Shown: piece by piece, positions 15,635-24,898 of the stretch
Layout: every line of letters begins with the position of its first letter
Numbering within the stretch: the stretch's first letter is position 1
Assembly: GCF_000968535.2 (NCBI RefSeq)
Contig: NC_016112.1
Coordinates: 2,046,001-2,110,000, forward strand
Direction of reading: 5' to 3'
From: Methylotuvimicrobium alcaliphilum 20Z
Lineage (GTDB): Bacteria; Pseudomonadota; Gammaproteobacteria; Methylococcales; Methylomonadaceae
DNA length: 64,000 nucleotides
Notes under the pieces: generated by a model
What the model was told of the DNA's origin: nothing
Database searches by the model: none
Seen by the model: only the letters and a program-made list of their open reading frames with translations
Position numbers and translations under genes: made by a program

Positions 15635-16972
15635 TCAGATGGATTTGCACAATATTTTAGACTTACGCTGTGGATTGTAGATCGATTTCAGCTGTTCAGG
15701 CAGCGTTTCGATTGCGCTTGGTGCAAATCCGCGCTCTAAGAACCAATGGCTGGTTTGTGTCGTGAGCGCAAAAATTTGCTGCATGCCTAGCATTTTAGCT
15801 TTATGTTGCAGATGCTCCAATAATCGACCGGCTCTGGCAGAGCCTCGGTAGTCGGGATGTACGGCCAGACAGGCGATCATGCCGGCGTGTTCGTTTTCGA
15901 TCGAATGCAGTGCGGTACAGCCGATAATTAGACCGTCCCGTTCGATAATAATATAGTCTCCGATCTCCATTTCCAGTTTTTCCCGCGAGCGCTTCACTAG
16001 GATGCCTTGTTCTTCCAAAGGTATGATGAGCTCTAAGATGCCGCCGATATCGTTTAATGTCGCTGGGCGCAGTTCTTCATAGGGTGTTGAGCTAATTAAT
16101 GTGCCCGTGCCGTCTCGGCTGAATAATTCCAAAAGCAGACCGCCGTCTTGATGGCGATTAACAAGATGCACACGTTCAACGCCGGATTGGCAGCCATGGA
16201 TCGCGGCTTGTAAAGGCAGGCTAATTGATTGTTCTATGTCCGGAAAGCGATTAATAAATTGTTGGGTTTCGACAGTTGTCATTTGCTGAATCTTGTCGCC
16301 GCTTTCAGGATGATTGATGCTTTGTTCGGTGAGCAATAACAGTTTTTCTGCTTTTAAGGCGATCGCAATTTCGGTGGCTACTTTTTCTGCCGACAAATTG
16401 AATGCCTCGCCGCTCGGCGAATAACCGACCGGCGAGATTAAAACAACGGAATTCATGTCCAGTTGTTGATGGATGGCTTGGCTATCGATTCTGCGTACTT
16501 CGCCGGTATGGCCGTAATCGACGCCGTCGATGACGCCGATCGGTTTGGCAATGACGAAATTACCCGATACGACGCGTATTTTGGCGCCGGCCATCGGCGA
16601 GTTGGCCAGTCCCATCGATAAGAGAGCTTCGGTTTCGACCCGGACGAGGCCGGCAGCTTCTTTTACGCATTGTAGAGCCAATTCGTCGGTGACTCGGAGA
16701 TTCTTATGAAAACGGGGGGCGATGTTTTGTTTGCGTAGGCAGGTATCGATTTGAGGGCGAATGCCATGTACAAGAACTAGTCGTATCCCCAGACTGTTGA
16801 GCAGCGCAAAATCATGCACATGATGCGCGAACCCCGAGTCATAGACTGCCTCGCCGCCGAATGAAACGACAAAGGTGCGGTTCCGATGGGCGTGTATATA
16901 AGGAGAGGAGTCTCTGAACCAGTTGACAAAATCGTGGTTCAGAGACGAGGCCGGTAAATTAGAATCGGTCAC
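15635..16972 (-). CDS. argA: N-acetylglutamate synthase
   Basis: A 445-residue two-domain enzyme making the first step of arginine synthesis: acetyl-CoA plus glutamate to N-acetylglutamate. Residues about 25-290 are an amino-acid-kinase fold (VSFGGEAV, LVLVHGIRPQI) that in this family carries the arginine feedback site. Residues about 295-440 are a GNAT acetyltransferase domain (IIGCTALH, then ACLAVHPDYRGSARAGRLLE, the acetyl-CoA loop). Placed 33 bases downstream of ilvD and 10 upstream of cpdA on the same strand. Confidence 0.96.
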   Translation of the reverse strand: MTDSNLPASSLNHDFVNWFRDSSPYIHAHRNRTFVVSFGGEAVYDSGFAHHVHDFALLNSLGIRLVLVHGIRPQIDTCLRKQNIAPRFHKNLRVTDELALQCVKEAAGLVRVETEALLSMGLANSPMAGAKIRVVSGNFVIAKPIGVIDGVDYGHTGEVRRIDSQAIHQQLDMNSVVLISPVGYSPSGEAFNLSAEKVATEIAIALKAEKLLLLTEQSINHPESGDKIQQMTTVETQQFINRFPDIEQSISLPLQAAIHGCQSGVERVHLVNRHQDGGLLLELFSRDGTGTLISSTPYEELRPATLNDIGGILELIIPLEEQGILVKRSREKLEMEIGDYIIIERDGLIIGCTALHSIENEHAGMIACLAVHPDYRGSARAGRLLEHLQHKAKMLGMQQIFALTTQTSHWFLERGFAPSAIETLPEQLKSIYNPQRKSKILCKSI

Positions 16973-17005
16973 AAAAAGCTGACTCGGTCAATTTTTTTTC
17001 CGCGA

Positions 17006-18703
17006 TCAATCTAAATTGTCGGTGACGGCGCCTTTCGAAGCCGAACTGGTCAATTTGGCAAATTTCGCTAATACGCCGCGCGTGTATTTTGGAGCCGGTT
17101 GTTGCCATTTTTCCATGCGGCGGTTCATTTCGTGCTCGTTGATATGTAGCGTCAATTCGTTGTTTTCAGCATCGATCGTAATGGAATCGCCGTCTTGAAC
17201 GATGGCTAGCGGACCGCCGGTGAAGGCCTCAGGGGTGATATGTCCGACCACGAAGCCGTGCGTGCCGCCTGAAAACCGTCCGTCGGTGATCAAGGCGACG
17301 TCTTTGCCTAGCCCTTTGCCCATGACAGCCGAAGTTGGCGACAACATTTCGCGCATACCGGGGCCGCCTTTCGGGCCTTCGTAACGAATCACGATGACGT
17401 CGCCTTTGACGATGTCGCCATTCAAAATGCTTTGCAATGCCTGCTCTTCGGCATCGAATACTTTCGCTTTGCCGGTAAACAATAAACCTTCCTTGCCGGT
17501 GATTTTCGCAACCGCGCCTTCCGGAGCCAGATTGCCGTATAAAACAACCAAATGACTGTCTTTTTTAATAGGGTTGTCGAAGGAATGGATCATGTCCTGA
17601 CCTTCAGGATACGGTTGTACGTCGGCAAGATTCTCGGCCAGCGTTTTGCCGGTGACAGTCAAGCAATCGCCGTGCAGTAAACCGCGGTCCAGTAGGGCTT
17701 TCATCAGCGGTTGAATGCCGCCGATTTCAATCAGCTCGGCCATTTGATATTTTCCGCTCGGCTTCAGGTCGGCCAGCATCGGAACGTTTTTGCCGATGCG
17801 GGTGAAATCGTCGAGCGTAACATCGACGCCGGTTGCATTGGCCATTGCGATCAAATGTAGCACCGAATTAGTCGAGCCGCCGAGTGCGATAACGATAGTG
17901 ATCGCATTTTCGAAGGCTTCTTTGGTCATGATGTCGCGCGGTTTGATGTCTTTAGCGAGCAATTCGAGCACGGCCGCGCCGGCGCGTTCGCAGTCGAGGC
18001 GTTTGTCTTCGGAAACTGCGGCTTGCGCCGAGCTGTTCGGTAAACTCATGCCTAGCGCTTCGATCGCCGAAGCCATCGTGTTCGCGGTGTACATGCCGCC
18101 GCAGGAGCCCGCGCCGGGTATTGCTTTCGCTTCGATTTGAGCGAGTTCTTCGTCGTCGATTTTATTGTTTGCGCGAGCGCCGACCGCTTCGAAAACCGAG
18201 ACGACATCGAGTTTTTTATCTTTATGGCATCCCGGGAGAATCGTACCGCCATAAACGAAAATAGCCGGGCGGTTTAGGCGCGATAATGCGATCATGCAGC
18301 CGGGCATGTTTTTATCGCAACCGCCGATCGCAACGACGCCGTCGAAACCCTGGCAGCCGACCACCGTTTCAATCGAGTCGGCAATGACTTCACGGGAAAC
18401 CAGCGAGTATTTCATGCCTTCGGTACCCATCGAAATACCGTCGGAGATTGTGATGGTATTGAAAATAACCGCTTTGCCGCCGGATTTGTCGACGCCTCGC
18501 GCGGCATCGTCGGCGAGCCGATTAATGTGCATGTTACAGGGGGTTACCATGCTCCAAGTTGAAGCGACGCCGATTTGCGGTTTTTTGAAGTCTTCATTTT
18601 TGAAGCCGACTGCATGCAACATTGCGCGGCTTGGCGCGCGCTCCATGCCGTCAACGACTTGTGATGAAAAGCGTCTTGCGGATTTGTCACCTGAATTTGC
18701 CAT
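17006..18703 (-). CDS. ilvD: Dihydroxy-acid dehydratase
   Basis: A 565-residue iron-sulfur dehydratase of branched-chain amino-acid synthesis that converts dihydroxyisovalerate and dihydroxymethylvalerate to 2-keto acids. Cluster cysteines lie in [13 protein letters not shown] and [29 protein letters not shown] near the C-terminus is also diagnostic. The ATG at 18703 is chosen because AGGA sits six bases upstream; an in-frame TTG at 18724 would add seven residues. First gene of the apparent ilvD-argA-cpdA operon. Confidence 0.97.
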   Translation of the reverse strand: MANSGDKSARRFSSQVVDGMERAPSRAMLHAVGFKNEDFKKPQIGVASTWSMVTPCNMHINRLADDAARGVDKSGGKAVIFNTITISDGISMGTEGMKYSLVSREVIADSIETVVGCQGFDGVVAIGGCDKNMPGCMIALSRLNRPAIFVYGGTILPGCHKDKKLDVVSVFEAVGARANNKIDDEELAQIEAKAIPGAGSCGGMYTANTMASAIEALGMSLPNSSAQAAVSEDKRLDCERAGAAVLELLAKDIKPRDIMTKEAFENAITIVIALGGSTNSVLHLIAMANATGVDVTLDDFTRIGKNVPMLADLKPSGKYQMAELIEIGGIQPLMKALLDRGLLHGDCLTVTGKTLAENLADVQPYPEGQDMIHSFDNPIKKDSHLVVLYGNLAPEGAVAKITGKEGLLFTGKAKVFDAEEQALQSILNGDIVKGDVIVIRYEGPKGGPGMREMLSPTSAVMGKGLGKDVALITDGRFSGGTHGFVVGHITPEAFTGGPLAIVQDGDSITIDAENNELTLHINEHEMNRRMEKWQQPAPKYTRGVLAKFAKLTSSASKGAVTDNLD

Positions 18704-18895
18704 CTGAATTCCTGATGTGTTCAATTGTTAATAGTAGATTGGGGTATCAAGTTAAAGCGGTTCCTTAGGATTGCGCTAAAAAATAACTTCCGGGAGTTAT
18801 GAGCTTTGTCGAAGATTCGGTTACTTGCCCCAGTCCTATCCCGGAGGCATTTACTCAAGTTGTTATGTGCGCGCATTTACTTTCGCCCTCATTCC

Positions 18896-19552
18896 TTAAA
18901 ACGTATCCCAACTGCTGGTTCGTCGTCCTAGGCTTAGTTTCGGTAATATAAAACCGAGTAAAACGCCTCCTAATGCGAGTATTCCGCCATAGAGAAACCA
19001 GTCTTGATGAGCGTTATCGCGTAAGGCTTGGTTTTCTCGTTTAAGTTGCTGTAACTCGCGTTCGGCTGAAACGACGCGTTCTTGAAATTGATCGCGTTGG
19101 TTTTTAATGTCGATAGCGCTTGACGAGATTTGTTTAATTTCGGCAAGTTCCATCATCAATTGGTTGCGTTCGGCCATTAATGTCTCGCTAGATTTAACGG
19201 TCTCTTGCAATGAGGTTAACTCGGATGTCAGTCCGGCATTATCATTTTGAAGTTGTTCGATTTTTTTATTTGCTTGTTCAAGTAGATGACTGTCGGGCGG
19301 CGAAGTTTTTAAAAAACGAGTTAAAATGTAGCCTTCGATACCTTTATTTGTTCTAACATAAGAATACCCAGAGCTGAGGTCTTCGATCAGTGTCAACGGC
19401 GTGCCGGAGCGAAGCATTCGCAAAATTTTACTGCGTTCGTTTTCGGCGACTCTGAGAGTTAATTCTAAGTCGTCGGTCACATAAACGGTTTTTGCTTGAG
19501 CAGCATTGATAACGATTGCGGAGAGAATGATAGCGTATACTAATTTTTTCAC
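18896..19552 (-). CDS. TIGR04211-type SH3 domain protein (YgiM-like)
   Basis: About 218 residues from a GTG at 19552, which has AAGGAT six bases upstream; an in-frame ATG at 19573 is less well placed. Order of parts: signal peptide (KKLVYAIILSAIVINAAQA), bacterial SH3 domain (to about residue 90), long coiled coil rich in Gln/Glu/Leu (about 95-185), and a C-terminal membrane segment (GGILALGGVLLGFILPK). It is probably anchored in the inner membrane with the SH3 domain in the periplasm. Function is not established. It follows argF on the same strand. Confidence 0.85.
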   Translation of the reverse strand: MKKLVYAIILSAIVINAAQAKTVYVTDDLELTLRVAENERSKILRMLRSGTPLTLIEDLSSGYSYVRTNKGIEGYILTRFLKTSPPDSHLLEQANKKIEQLQNDNAGLTSELTSLQETVKSSETLMAERNQLMMELAEIKQISSSAIDIKNQRDQFQERVVSAERELQQLKRENQALRDNAHQDWFLYGGILALGGVLLGFILPKLSLGRRTSSWDTF

Positions 19553-19605
19553 GTGTATCCTTGATGCAGGCATGGTTGCATTATTGTATAGGAGTCGGTC
19601 AAATT

Positions 19606-20508
19606 TTACTTGTCACTCATTAATAATTCCAGCAAAGCCTTTTGTGCGTGTAGACGATTTTCCGCTTCGGGGAAGACGACGCTTTGAGGACCATCGATGA
19701 CTTCGGCTGCGACTTCTTCGTTTCGATGTGCGGGGAGGCAATGCATGAAAAGTGCGTCTTGGTTTGCCGCATTCATGACTCGTTCGCTGACTTGATAATC
19801 TTTGAAAGCTATTTCGCGTTGTTTTTGTTCTTCTTCGTGGCCCATGCTGGCCCAAACATCGGTAACAATCAAGTCTGAAGCTTCTGCCGCTTCTTCTGGA
19901 GAATTAAAAAACTCAATGTGCGACCGTCCGGTTTCTACTATTGCCGGGTTCGGTTCATAGCCCTGCGGGCAGGCAATATGTAATTTAAAATTCAATAACT
20001 TTGCAGCGTTTATATAGGAGTGGCACATGTTATTGCCGTCCCCAATCCAGGTAACGGTCTTACCTTCTATGTCGCCGCGATATTCGAAATAAGTTTGCAT
20101 ATCGGCAAGTAGCTGGCAAGGGTGTAGAAGATCGGTAAGGCCATTGATGACCGGTACGCTGGAGTATTTTGCGATCGTGGTGACCGTTTCATGTTTAAAA
20201 GTTCTCAACATGATGCCGTCGACCATGCTTGAGATGACTTTTGCGCTGTCTTGCAAAGGTTCGCCGCGGCCAAGTTGCGTGTCGCGCGGCGATAGAAATA
20301 AAGCCGAACCGCCCAAGTGGATCATGCCGGTTTCGAACGAGATACGAGTTCGTGTCGAGGATTTTTCAAAAATCATGGCAAGAACTTTACCTTTTAAAGG
20401 TTGATAGTTCGGATCACGATATTTTTTTAGCTCGATTGCCCGATCGATTAAGGTTCGAAATTCGGTCGAAGTTAGATCATTTAGGCTAATAAAGTGTCTA
20501 GGGTTCAT
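19606..20508 (-). CDS. argF: Ornithine carbamoyltransferase
   Basis: A 300-residue enzyme joining carbamoyl phosphate and ornithine to form citrulline. The carbamoyl-phosphate loop [21 protein letters not shown], and the [11 protein letters not shown] loop with catalytic Cys are all present. Its start overlaps the argD stop by 11 bases, so argD-argF are co-transcribed and probably coupled. Carbamoyl phosphate comes from carAB at 28-33 kb. Confidence 0.97.
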   Translation of the reverse strand: MNPRHFISLNDLTSTEFRTLIDRAIELKKYRDPNYQPLKGKVLAMIFEKSSTRTRISFETGMIHLGGSALFLSPRDTQLGRGEPLQDSAKVISSMVDGIMLRTFKHETVTTIAKYSSVPVINGLTDLLHPCQLLADMQTYFEYRGDIEGKTVTWIGDGNNMCHSYINAAKLLNFKLHIACPQGYEPNPAIVETGRSHIEFFNSPEEAAEASDLIVTDVWASMGHEEEQKQREIAFKDYQVSERVMNAANQDALFMHCLPAHRNEEVAAEVIDGPQSVVFPEAENRLHAQKALLELLMSDK

Positions 20509-21691
20509 TGGCTTGATGTTTTTCCGTGAATTCTTGGATGACGGCGGTTAGTGTTTCCACCAGTCTTTCGATTTGTTGCGCGTCGATGATCAGCGGCGGT
20601 AATAACCTTATGGTTTTCTCATTAGTCACGTTGATCAACAATCCTTTTGACAAGGCGTTGCTGACGAGCTCGCCGCAAGGCACCGATAATTCGACGCCGA
20701 TCATTAAGCCTTTGTGACGAATTTCTACGATCTTATTGTTGCCAACCAAGAGTTCATCGAGCTTGGACGCGATCATTCGTCCTTTGATTTCGGCTTGTTC
20801 GATCAAATGGCCGTCATTTAATTCGTTCAATACGGCTAGAGCTGCGCTACAAGCTAAAGGATTGCCGCCAAAAGTCGAGCCGTGAGTGCCCGGCGTCAAA
20901 ATTTGCTCGGCTTTTCCTCTCGCTAAGCAGGCACCGATTGGAACGCCGTTAGCGAGCGCCTTAGCGAGTGTGCAAACATCGGGGAGAATGTCGTTATGCT
21001 GGTAAGCTAAAAACTTGCCGGTACGGCCAATGCCGGTCTGGATTTCATCCAGCATCATCAATAAATCGTGCCGGTCGCATAGTGTGCGGATGTTATTGAG
21101 ATAATCCGGTGCGGGGATATTAACCCCGCCTTCGCCTTGAATCGGTTCTATAAGAATGGCAACTACATTGCTATGTTGTTGCAAGGCGTTTTTAATCGCG
21201 GTAATGTCGTTATATGGTACTCGAATGAAGCCCTCAACCAGTGGCGCGAAACCTTGCTGAATCTTGGTGTTCCCAGTAGCGCTAAGCGTCGCCAAGGTTC
21301 TGCCGTGAAAGCTTTTTTCCATGACGATGATGGCGGGATTTTCTATGTCTTTTTGATGACCGTATCGGCGTGCTATTTTAATAGCCGCTTCATTGGCTTC
21401 GGCGCCCGAATTGCAGAAAAAGGCATTATCCATCCCGCTTAGAGCCGTTAACCGATCGGCGAGTTGTTCTTGTAAATCGATACGGTATAAATTGGATGTG
21501 TGAACCAACTTCGCGCTTTGCTCACAGATGGCTTTATGTATGGAAGGATGGGCATGGCCCAGGTTGCATACTGCAATGCCGGAGAGGGCGTCCAGATAAC
21601 AATTGCCTTGTTGGTCCCAAAGCCAAGCGCCTTCGCCTCTATCCAAGGAAATGCTTAAACGTCCGTAAGTTGGCATAATGTGGCCGGTCAT
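20498..21691 (-). CDS. argD: Acetylornithine aminotransferase
   Basis: A 397-residue PLP-dependent class III aminotransferase converting N-acetylglutamate semialdehyde to N-acetylornithine; many also serve succinyldiaminopimelate in lysine synthesis. [27 protein letters not shown] and the Schiff-base lysine in [17 protein letters not shown] are typical. The ATG has AAGGTG upstream. A terminator-like hairpin lies in its leader. Confidence 0.96.
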   Translation of the reverse strand: MTGHIMPTYGRLSISLDRGEGAWLWDQQGNCYLDALSGIAVCNLGHAHPSIHKAICEQSAKLVHTSNLYRIDLQEQLADRLTALSGMDNAFFCNSGAEANEAAIKIARRYGHQKDIENPAIIVMEKSFHGRTLATLSATGNTKIQQGFAPLVEGFIRVPYNDITAIKNALQQHSNVVAILIEPIQGEGGVNIPAPDYLNNIRTLCDRHDLLMMLDEIQTGIGRTGKFLAYQHNDILPDVCTLAKALANGVPIGACLARGKAEQILTPGTHGSTFGGNPLACSAALAVLNELNDGHLIEQAEIKGRMIASKLDELLVGNNKIVEIRHKGLMIGVELSVPCGELVSNALSKGLLINVTNEKTIRLLPPLIIDAQQIERLVETLTAVIQEFTEKHQANEP

Positions 21692-21715
21692 TAATTACAC
21701 CTTACCTATAAATGC

Positions 21716-21738
21716 AAAAAGGCGGCTAAAAGCCGCCT
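21716..21738 (-). terminator. Terminator-like hairpin in the argD leader (possible attenuator)
   Basis: Read on the minus strand, AGGCGGCT-TTT-AGCCGCCT forms an 8-bp stem followed by five T, ending about 25 bases before the argD ATG. The nearest upstream gene on that strand (rnt) is over 700 bases away beyond plus-strand grxD, so an ordinary terminator is not expected here. It could stop transcription in the argD leader. Confidence 0.6.
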
Positions 21739-21866
21739 GTAAGAAAACCGATGATTATATGTTTGATAACCGGGCTAATCAATAGTATTGCTATAAAAAG
21801 AAGCTTTTTTAACAAGGCAAATCTTGATAGTATTACTGGGTTTTTTATAATTAACGAGTAATTTCT

Positions 21867-22190
21867 ATGGATGTAATAAGCAGAATTAAAGATCAGATTG
21901 AAAATAATCCGGTAGTACTCTACATGAAAGGTACTCCCGATTTTCCACAATGCGGATTTTCCGGTCGCTCGGTGCAAGTATTGCGCGCCTGCAAGGCCGA
22001 TTTCACGTTTGTTAATATTTTCGAAGACCCTGAACTCAGGGAAGCGTTGAAAGAATATTCCAGTTGGCCGACTTATCCTCAGCTTTATATCAAAGGCCAA
22101 TTAGTTGGCGGTTGCGATATCATTCTCGATTTATATAACACGGGTGAGTTAGTCAAGTTGTTGCAGGATGCTGAAGCCATTAGCGCTTAA
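21867..22190 (+). CDS. grxD: Monothiol glutaredoxin (Grx4 type)
   Basis: A 107-residue CGFS glutaredoxin (FPQCGFSGRSVQVL), which binds a bridging [2Fe-2S] cluster with glutathione and passes it to client proteins. The TYPQLYIKGQLVGGCDI segment that binds glutathione is complete. It stands alone, divergent from argD. Confidence 0.96.
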   Translation: MDVISRIKDQIENNPVVLYMKGTPDFPQCGFSGRSVQVLRACKADFTFVNIFEDPELREALKEYSSWPTYPQLYIKGQLVGGCDIILDLYNTGELVKLLQDAEAISA

Positions 22191-22327
22191 TTTTTTTTGC
22201 CGGCCATGGATGGCGAGAGGCTTTTATGTCCTTGTGTCCGGATCCCTGCAATCTTTGCCGGGATGTCGCTTTCAAGGTCGTTTCAACTACTAAGGAATAT
22301 GCACAAATTTACTTCTACAAGTTTTAG

Positions 22328-22445
22328 GCGCTGTGGAGGTTCGGCGACTCGCTTGACAGGACGCCGTGAATACATCCATGTAGGCTCGACGGCGGCTATC
22401 CCTGCCGCCGACGCCTGTCAATCGAGCCTCCGAACCCCTTTCGGT
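22328..22445. repeat. Family B covarying palindrome, copy B1
   Basis: The core ACAGGACGCCGTGAATACAT, then CCATGTAGGCTC, is followed by the hairpin GACGGCGGC-TATCCCT-GCCGCCGAC and closes with GCCTGTC. Outer arms GGAGGTTCGG and CCGAACC also pair. The same architecture with different arm sequences is at 55608-55722. Not coding, although frames run through it. Confidence 0.85.
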
Positions 22446-22522
22446 ATTTGTCGAAGTTATTTTATGCTCGTTCCTAACGCAAGCATAGCCTTATGTGCCG
22501 GGTAAATTCTTAATCGCTACCT

Positions 22523-23185
22523 CTAGCTTTCGGCTATGTCCGAGCCGAATTTCATCTCGGTGTCAGACTCTAACGATTCCAGTTTTTTCCAGCGGTTGAC
22601 GATTTTGCAAAACAGTGTAGCCGTTTGTTCGGCATCGTATAAAGCTGAATGGGCTTGGTCGCTATCCCAATTTAATCCAGCTGCGGCGGCAATTTTTGCC
22701 AGTACCGTTTGCTGATAGACTAGACCGCCTAATGTTGCGGTATCGAAAGTGCTGAAAGGATGAAATGGACTACGTTTGATTTGCGTTCTTTGGATTGCCG
22801 CATTTAAAAAACTAATATCGAAAGCGGGATTGTGGCCAACCAGTATCGCTCGGGTGCAGTCATTTCTTTTTACGGCCTTTTTGATGGGTTTGAATAGTTT
22901 ATCCAGCGCATCTTTTTCTTGAATAGCCATGCGGAAAGGATGGTATGGATCTATTTTGTTGAATTTTAGAGCGGATTCGTCTAATTCGGAGTTTTGAAAA
23001 GGAATGACATGACATGCGTGACGCTCGGTGATTTCAAGGTTACCGTGATTGTTTAATTCCACGATAACCGCTGCAATTTCCAGTAACGGATTTTTTTTGG
23101 GGTTGAAGCCCCCGGTTTCAATGTCGACAATTACAGGAAGGTAGCCTCGGAAGCGACTTCCTAGAGGAGTTATGGTTTTTTCCAT
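22523..23185 (-). CDS. rnt: Ribonuclease T
   Basis: A 220-residue DEDDh 3'-5' exonuclease that trims tRNA and 5S/23S rRNA ends. Exo motifs: VIVDIETGGF (D, E), GHNPAFDISFL (D) and the final HSALYDAEQTA (H, D). The FDTATLGGL stretch and overall length match RNase T rather than the DnaQ epsilon subunit. Monocistronic, divergent from mlaA. Confidence 0.93.
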   Translation of the reverse strand: MEKTITPLGSRFRGYLPVIVDIETGGFNPKKNPLLEIAAVIVELNNHGNLEITERHACHVIPFQNSELDESALKFNKIDPYHPFRMAIQEKDALDKLFKPIKKAVKRNDCTRAILVGHNPAFDISFLNAAIQRTQIKRSPFHPFSTFDTATLGGLVYQQTVLAKIAAAAGLNWDSDQAHSALYDAEQTATLFCKIVNRWKKLESLESDTEMKFGSDIAES

Positions 23186-23323
23186 CGATACATAAGAATT
23201 GAGAAAAATTTGAAAAAAGGAGTAGCGGCAAGTTTATTGCCAATGCTCGAAAGGGCAGGGATATTGTGGTATGTTACGCGAAAAACACCGAATAATAAAA
23301 ATTTAGGTATTGTGAGGCTGTAT

Positions 23324-24115
23324 ATGAATTTAAAACCAATGGTAATTCGTTTGGCGATGCCGGTATTGCTGAGTTCTGTGGTCGGATGCGCTTCGGCGCC
23401 CGCAGCTAGGATAGATGAAAGCGATCCGTGGGAAGGCTTTAACCGGAATATGCAAGTCTTTAACGATAATTTAGACGAGTATGCCATGAAGCCTCTTGCC
23501 AAAGGGTATCAATGGATTACTCCGTCTTTCGTTGATCGGGGTGTTACAAACTTTTTCAGTAATATCAACGATATCGGTGTTACCATTAACGATTTGTTTC
23601 AATTTAAACTGGCCCAGACGGGATCGGATGGCGCTCGTTTTCTTGTGAATACGGTGGCGGGTATCGGCGGTTTGTTTGATGTAGCGACAGAAATCGATTT
23701 GCCTAAACATAATGAGGATTTCGATCAAACTTTAGCGGTTTGGGGAGTGCCGTCAGGTCCATATTTGGTATTGCCGCTTTTTGGCCCGAGTTCTGTCAGA
23801 GGTGTATTCGGCCTTGTCGGCGATGCTGCTATGAATCCGATTAGTTATATCGATGGCGGTATCGTTTCCGGAACTTATGGTGCTATTGGGGGCGGTCTAT
23901 TTGTATTGAATGCGGTCGATACTCGCGCCGACAATTTGAGCACAGCGAGAATTGCGACAGAAGCCGCTGTGGATCGATACGAATTCTTCAAAAATGCCTA
24001 TATACAACAACGAGAATATTTGATTCTAGACGGGAATGTGCCCGAAAACGATTGGGATCTCGATGTTGATTTTAACAATTTCAATAACGAATATGTCGAA
24101 CCGGATGAGATTTAA
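23324..24115 (+). CDS. mlaA: MlaA (VacJ) phospholipid-transport lipoprotein
   Basis: A 263-residue outer-membrane lipoprotein that removes mislocalised phospholipids from the outer leaflet with the Mla system. The lipobox is LLSSVVGC near residue 22. Diagnostic stretches: DPWEGFNRNMQVFNDNLDEY, then VDRGVTNFFSNI, DFDQTLAVWGVPSGPYLVLP and GPSSVRGVFGLVGD. The ATG at 23324 gives a proper signal peptide; upstream in-frame codons would not. No mlaBCDEF genes adjoin. Confidence 0.94.
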   Translation: MNLKPMVIRLAMPVLLSSVVGCASAPAARIDESDPWEGFNRNMQVFNDNLDEYAMKPLAKGYQWITPSFVDRGVTNFFSNINDIGVTINDLFQFKLAQTGSDGARFLVNTVAGIGGLFDVATEIDLPKHNEDFDQTLAVWGVPSGPYLVLPLFGPSSVRGVFGLVGDAAMNPISYIDGGIVSGTYGAIGGGLFVLNAVDTRADNLSTARIATEAAVDRYEFFKNAYIQQREYLILDGNVPENDWDLDVDFNNFNNEYVEPDEI

Positions 24116-24141
24116 CTGAAGAGACTTAGAGAAAAAGAACC

Positions 24142-24720
24142 ATGGTCAAAATTCTTGCCTTTTCAGGCAGTGCTAGAAAAGATTCCTATAATCAGAAGTT
24201 AGTTGAGATTGCTGCTGGCGGAGCTCGACGTACGGGTGTGGAAGTTACTTTGATTAATTTAGCTGATTTTGAGATGCCTATTTTCAATGAGGATCTCGAA
24301 AAAAAAGAGGGAATGCCGGCGGCGGCTCGCGATTTTAAGTCGCTTCTAATCGCACACGACGGTTTTTTAATCGCATCGCCTGAATATAACAGCGCATTTA
24401 GTCCATTATTAAAAAATGCAATAGATTGGGCGTCGCGCCGGGAGGGTGATGAGTTGCCTTTGCTGGCATATCGTGGAAAATTAGCGGCAATTATGTCCGC
24501 TTCGCCTGGGGCCTTGGGTGGTTTGAGAGGCTTGGTGTTTTTAAGGTTGTTGTTGTCCAATATCGGTGTAACCGTTCAATCCGGTCAACAAGCGATAGGC
24601 AATGCTGCAAAAGCATTTAACGATGACGGTTCGTTGGTCGATTCCGTCCAACAAGATGCCGTCATCGAACTAGGCGTTAATTTAGCTCGGACACTGGCAA
24701 AATTAAAGTCTCCGGAATAG
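24142..24720 (+). CDS. NADPH-dependent FMN reductase family protein
   Basis: A 192-residue flavodoxin-like quinone/FMN reductase. The FMN phosphate loop is FSGSARKDSYNQKL; LIASPEYNSAFSPLLKNAIDW is the family signature. Relatives reduce FMN, quinones or chromate. It lies 26 bases after mlaA on the same strand and may be co-transcribed; the physiological substrate is unknown. Confidence 0.9.
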   Translation: MVKILAFSGSARKDSYNQKLVEIAAGGARRTGVEVTLINLADFEMPIFNEDLEKKEGMPAAARDFKSLLIAHDGFLIASPEYNSAFSPLLKNAIDWASRREGDELPLLAYRGKLAAIMSASPGALGGLRGLVFLRLLLSNIGVTVQSGQQAIGNAAKAFNDDGSLVDSVQQDAVIELGVNLARTLAKLKSPE

Positions 24721-24898
24721 CGAAAAGTGATTCTTAACCGCATATTCGGAAATCGATTTTCTTAAGGATAAGGTAAAAATAACTTCCATAAATGGATCTG
24801 ACGATTTGTACACATTCTGCGCAAGTTTATCGTTTCCATGCTCTGCGCTCGGCGTTATTCACATCTCTTTGATACTCTGTTGGCCATCATGCTTGTTC

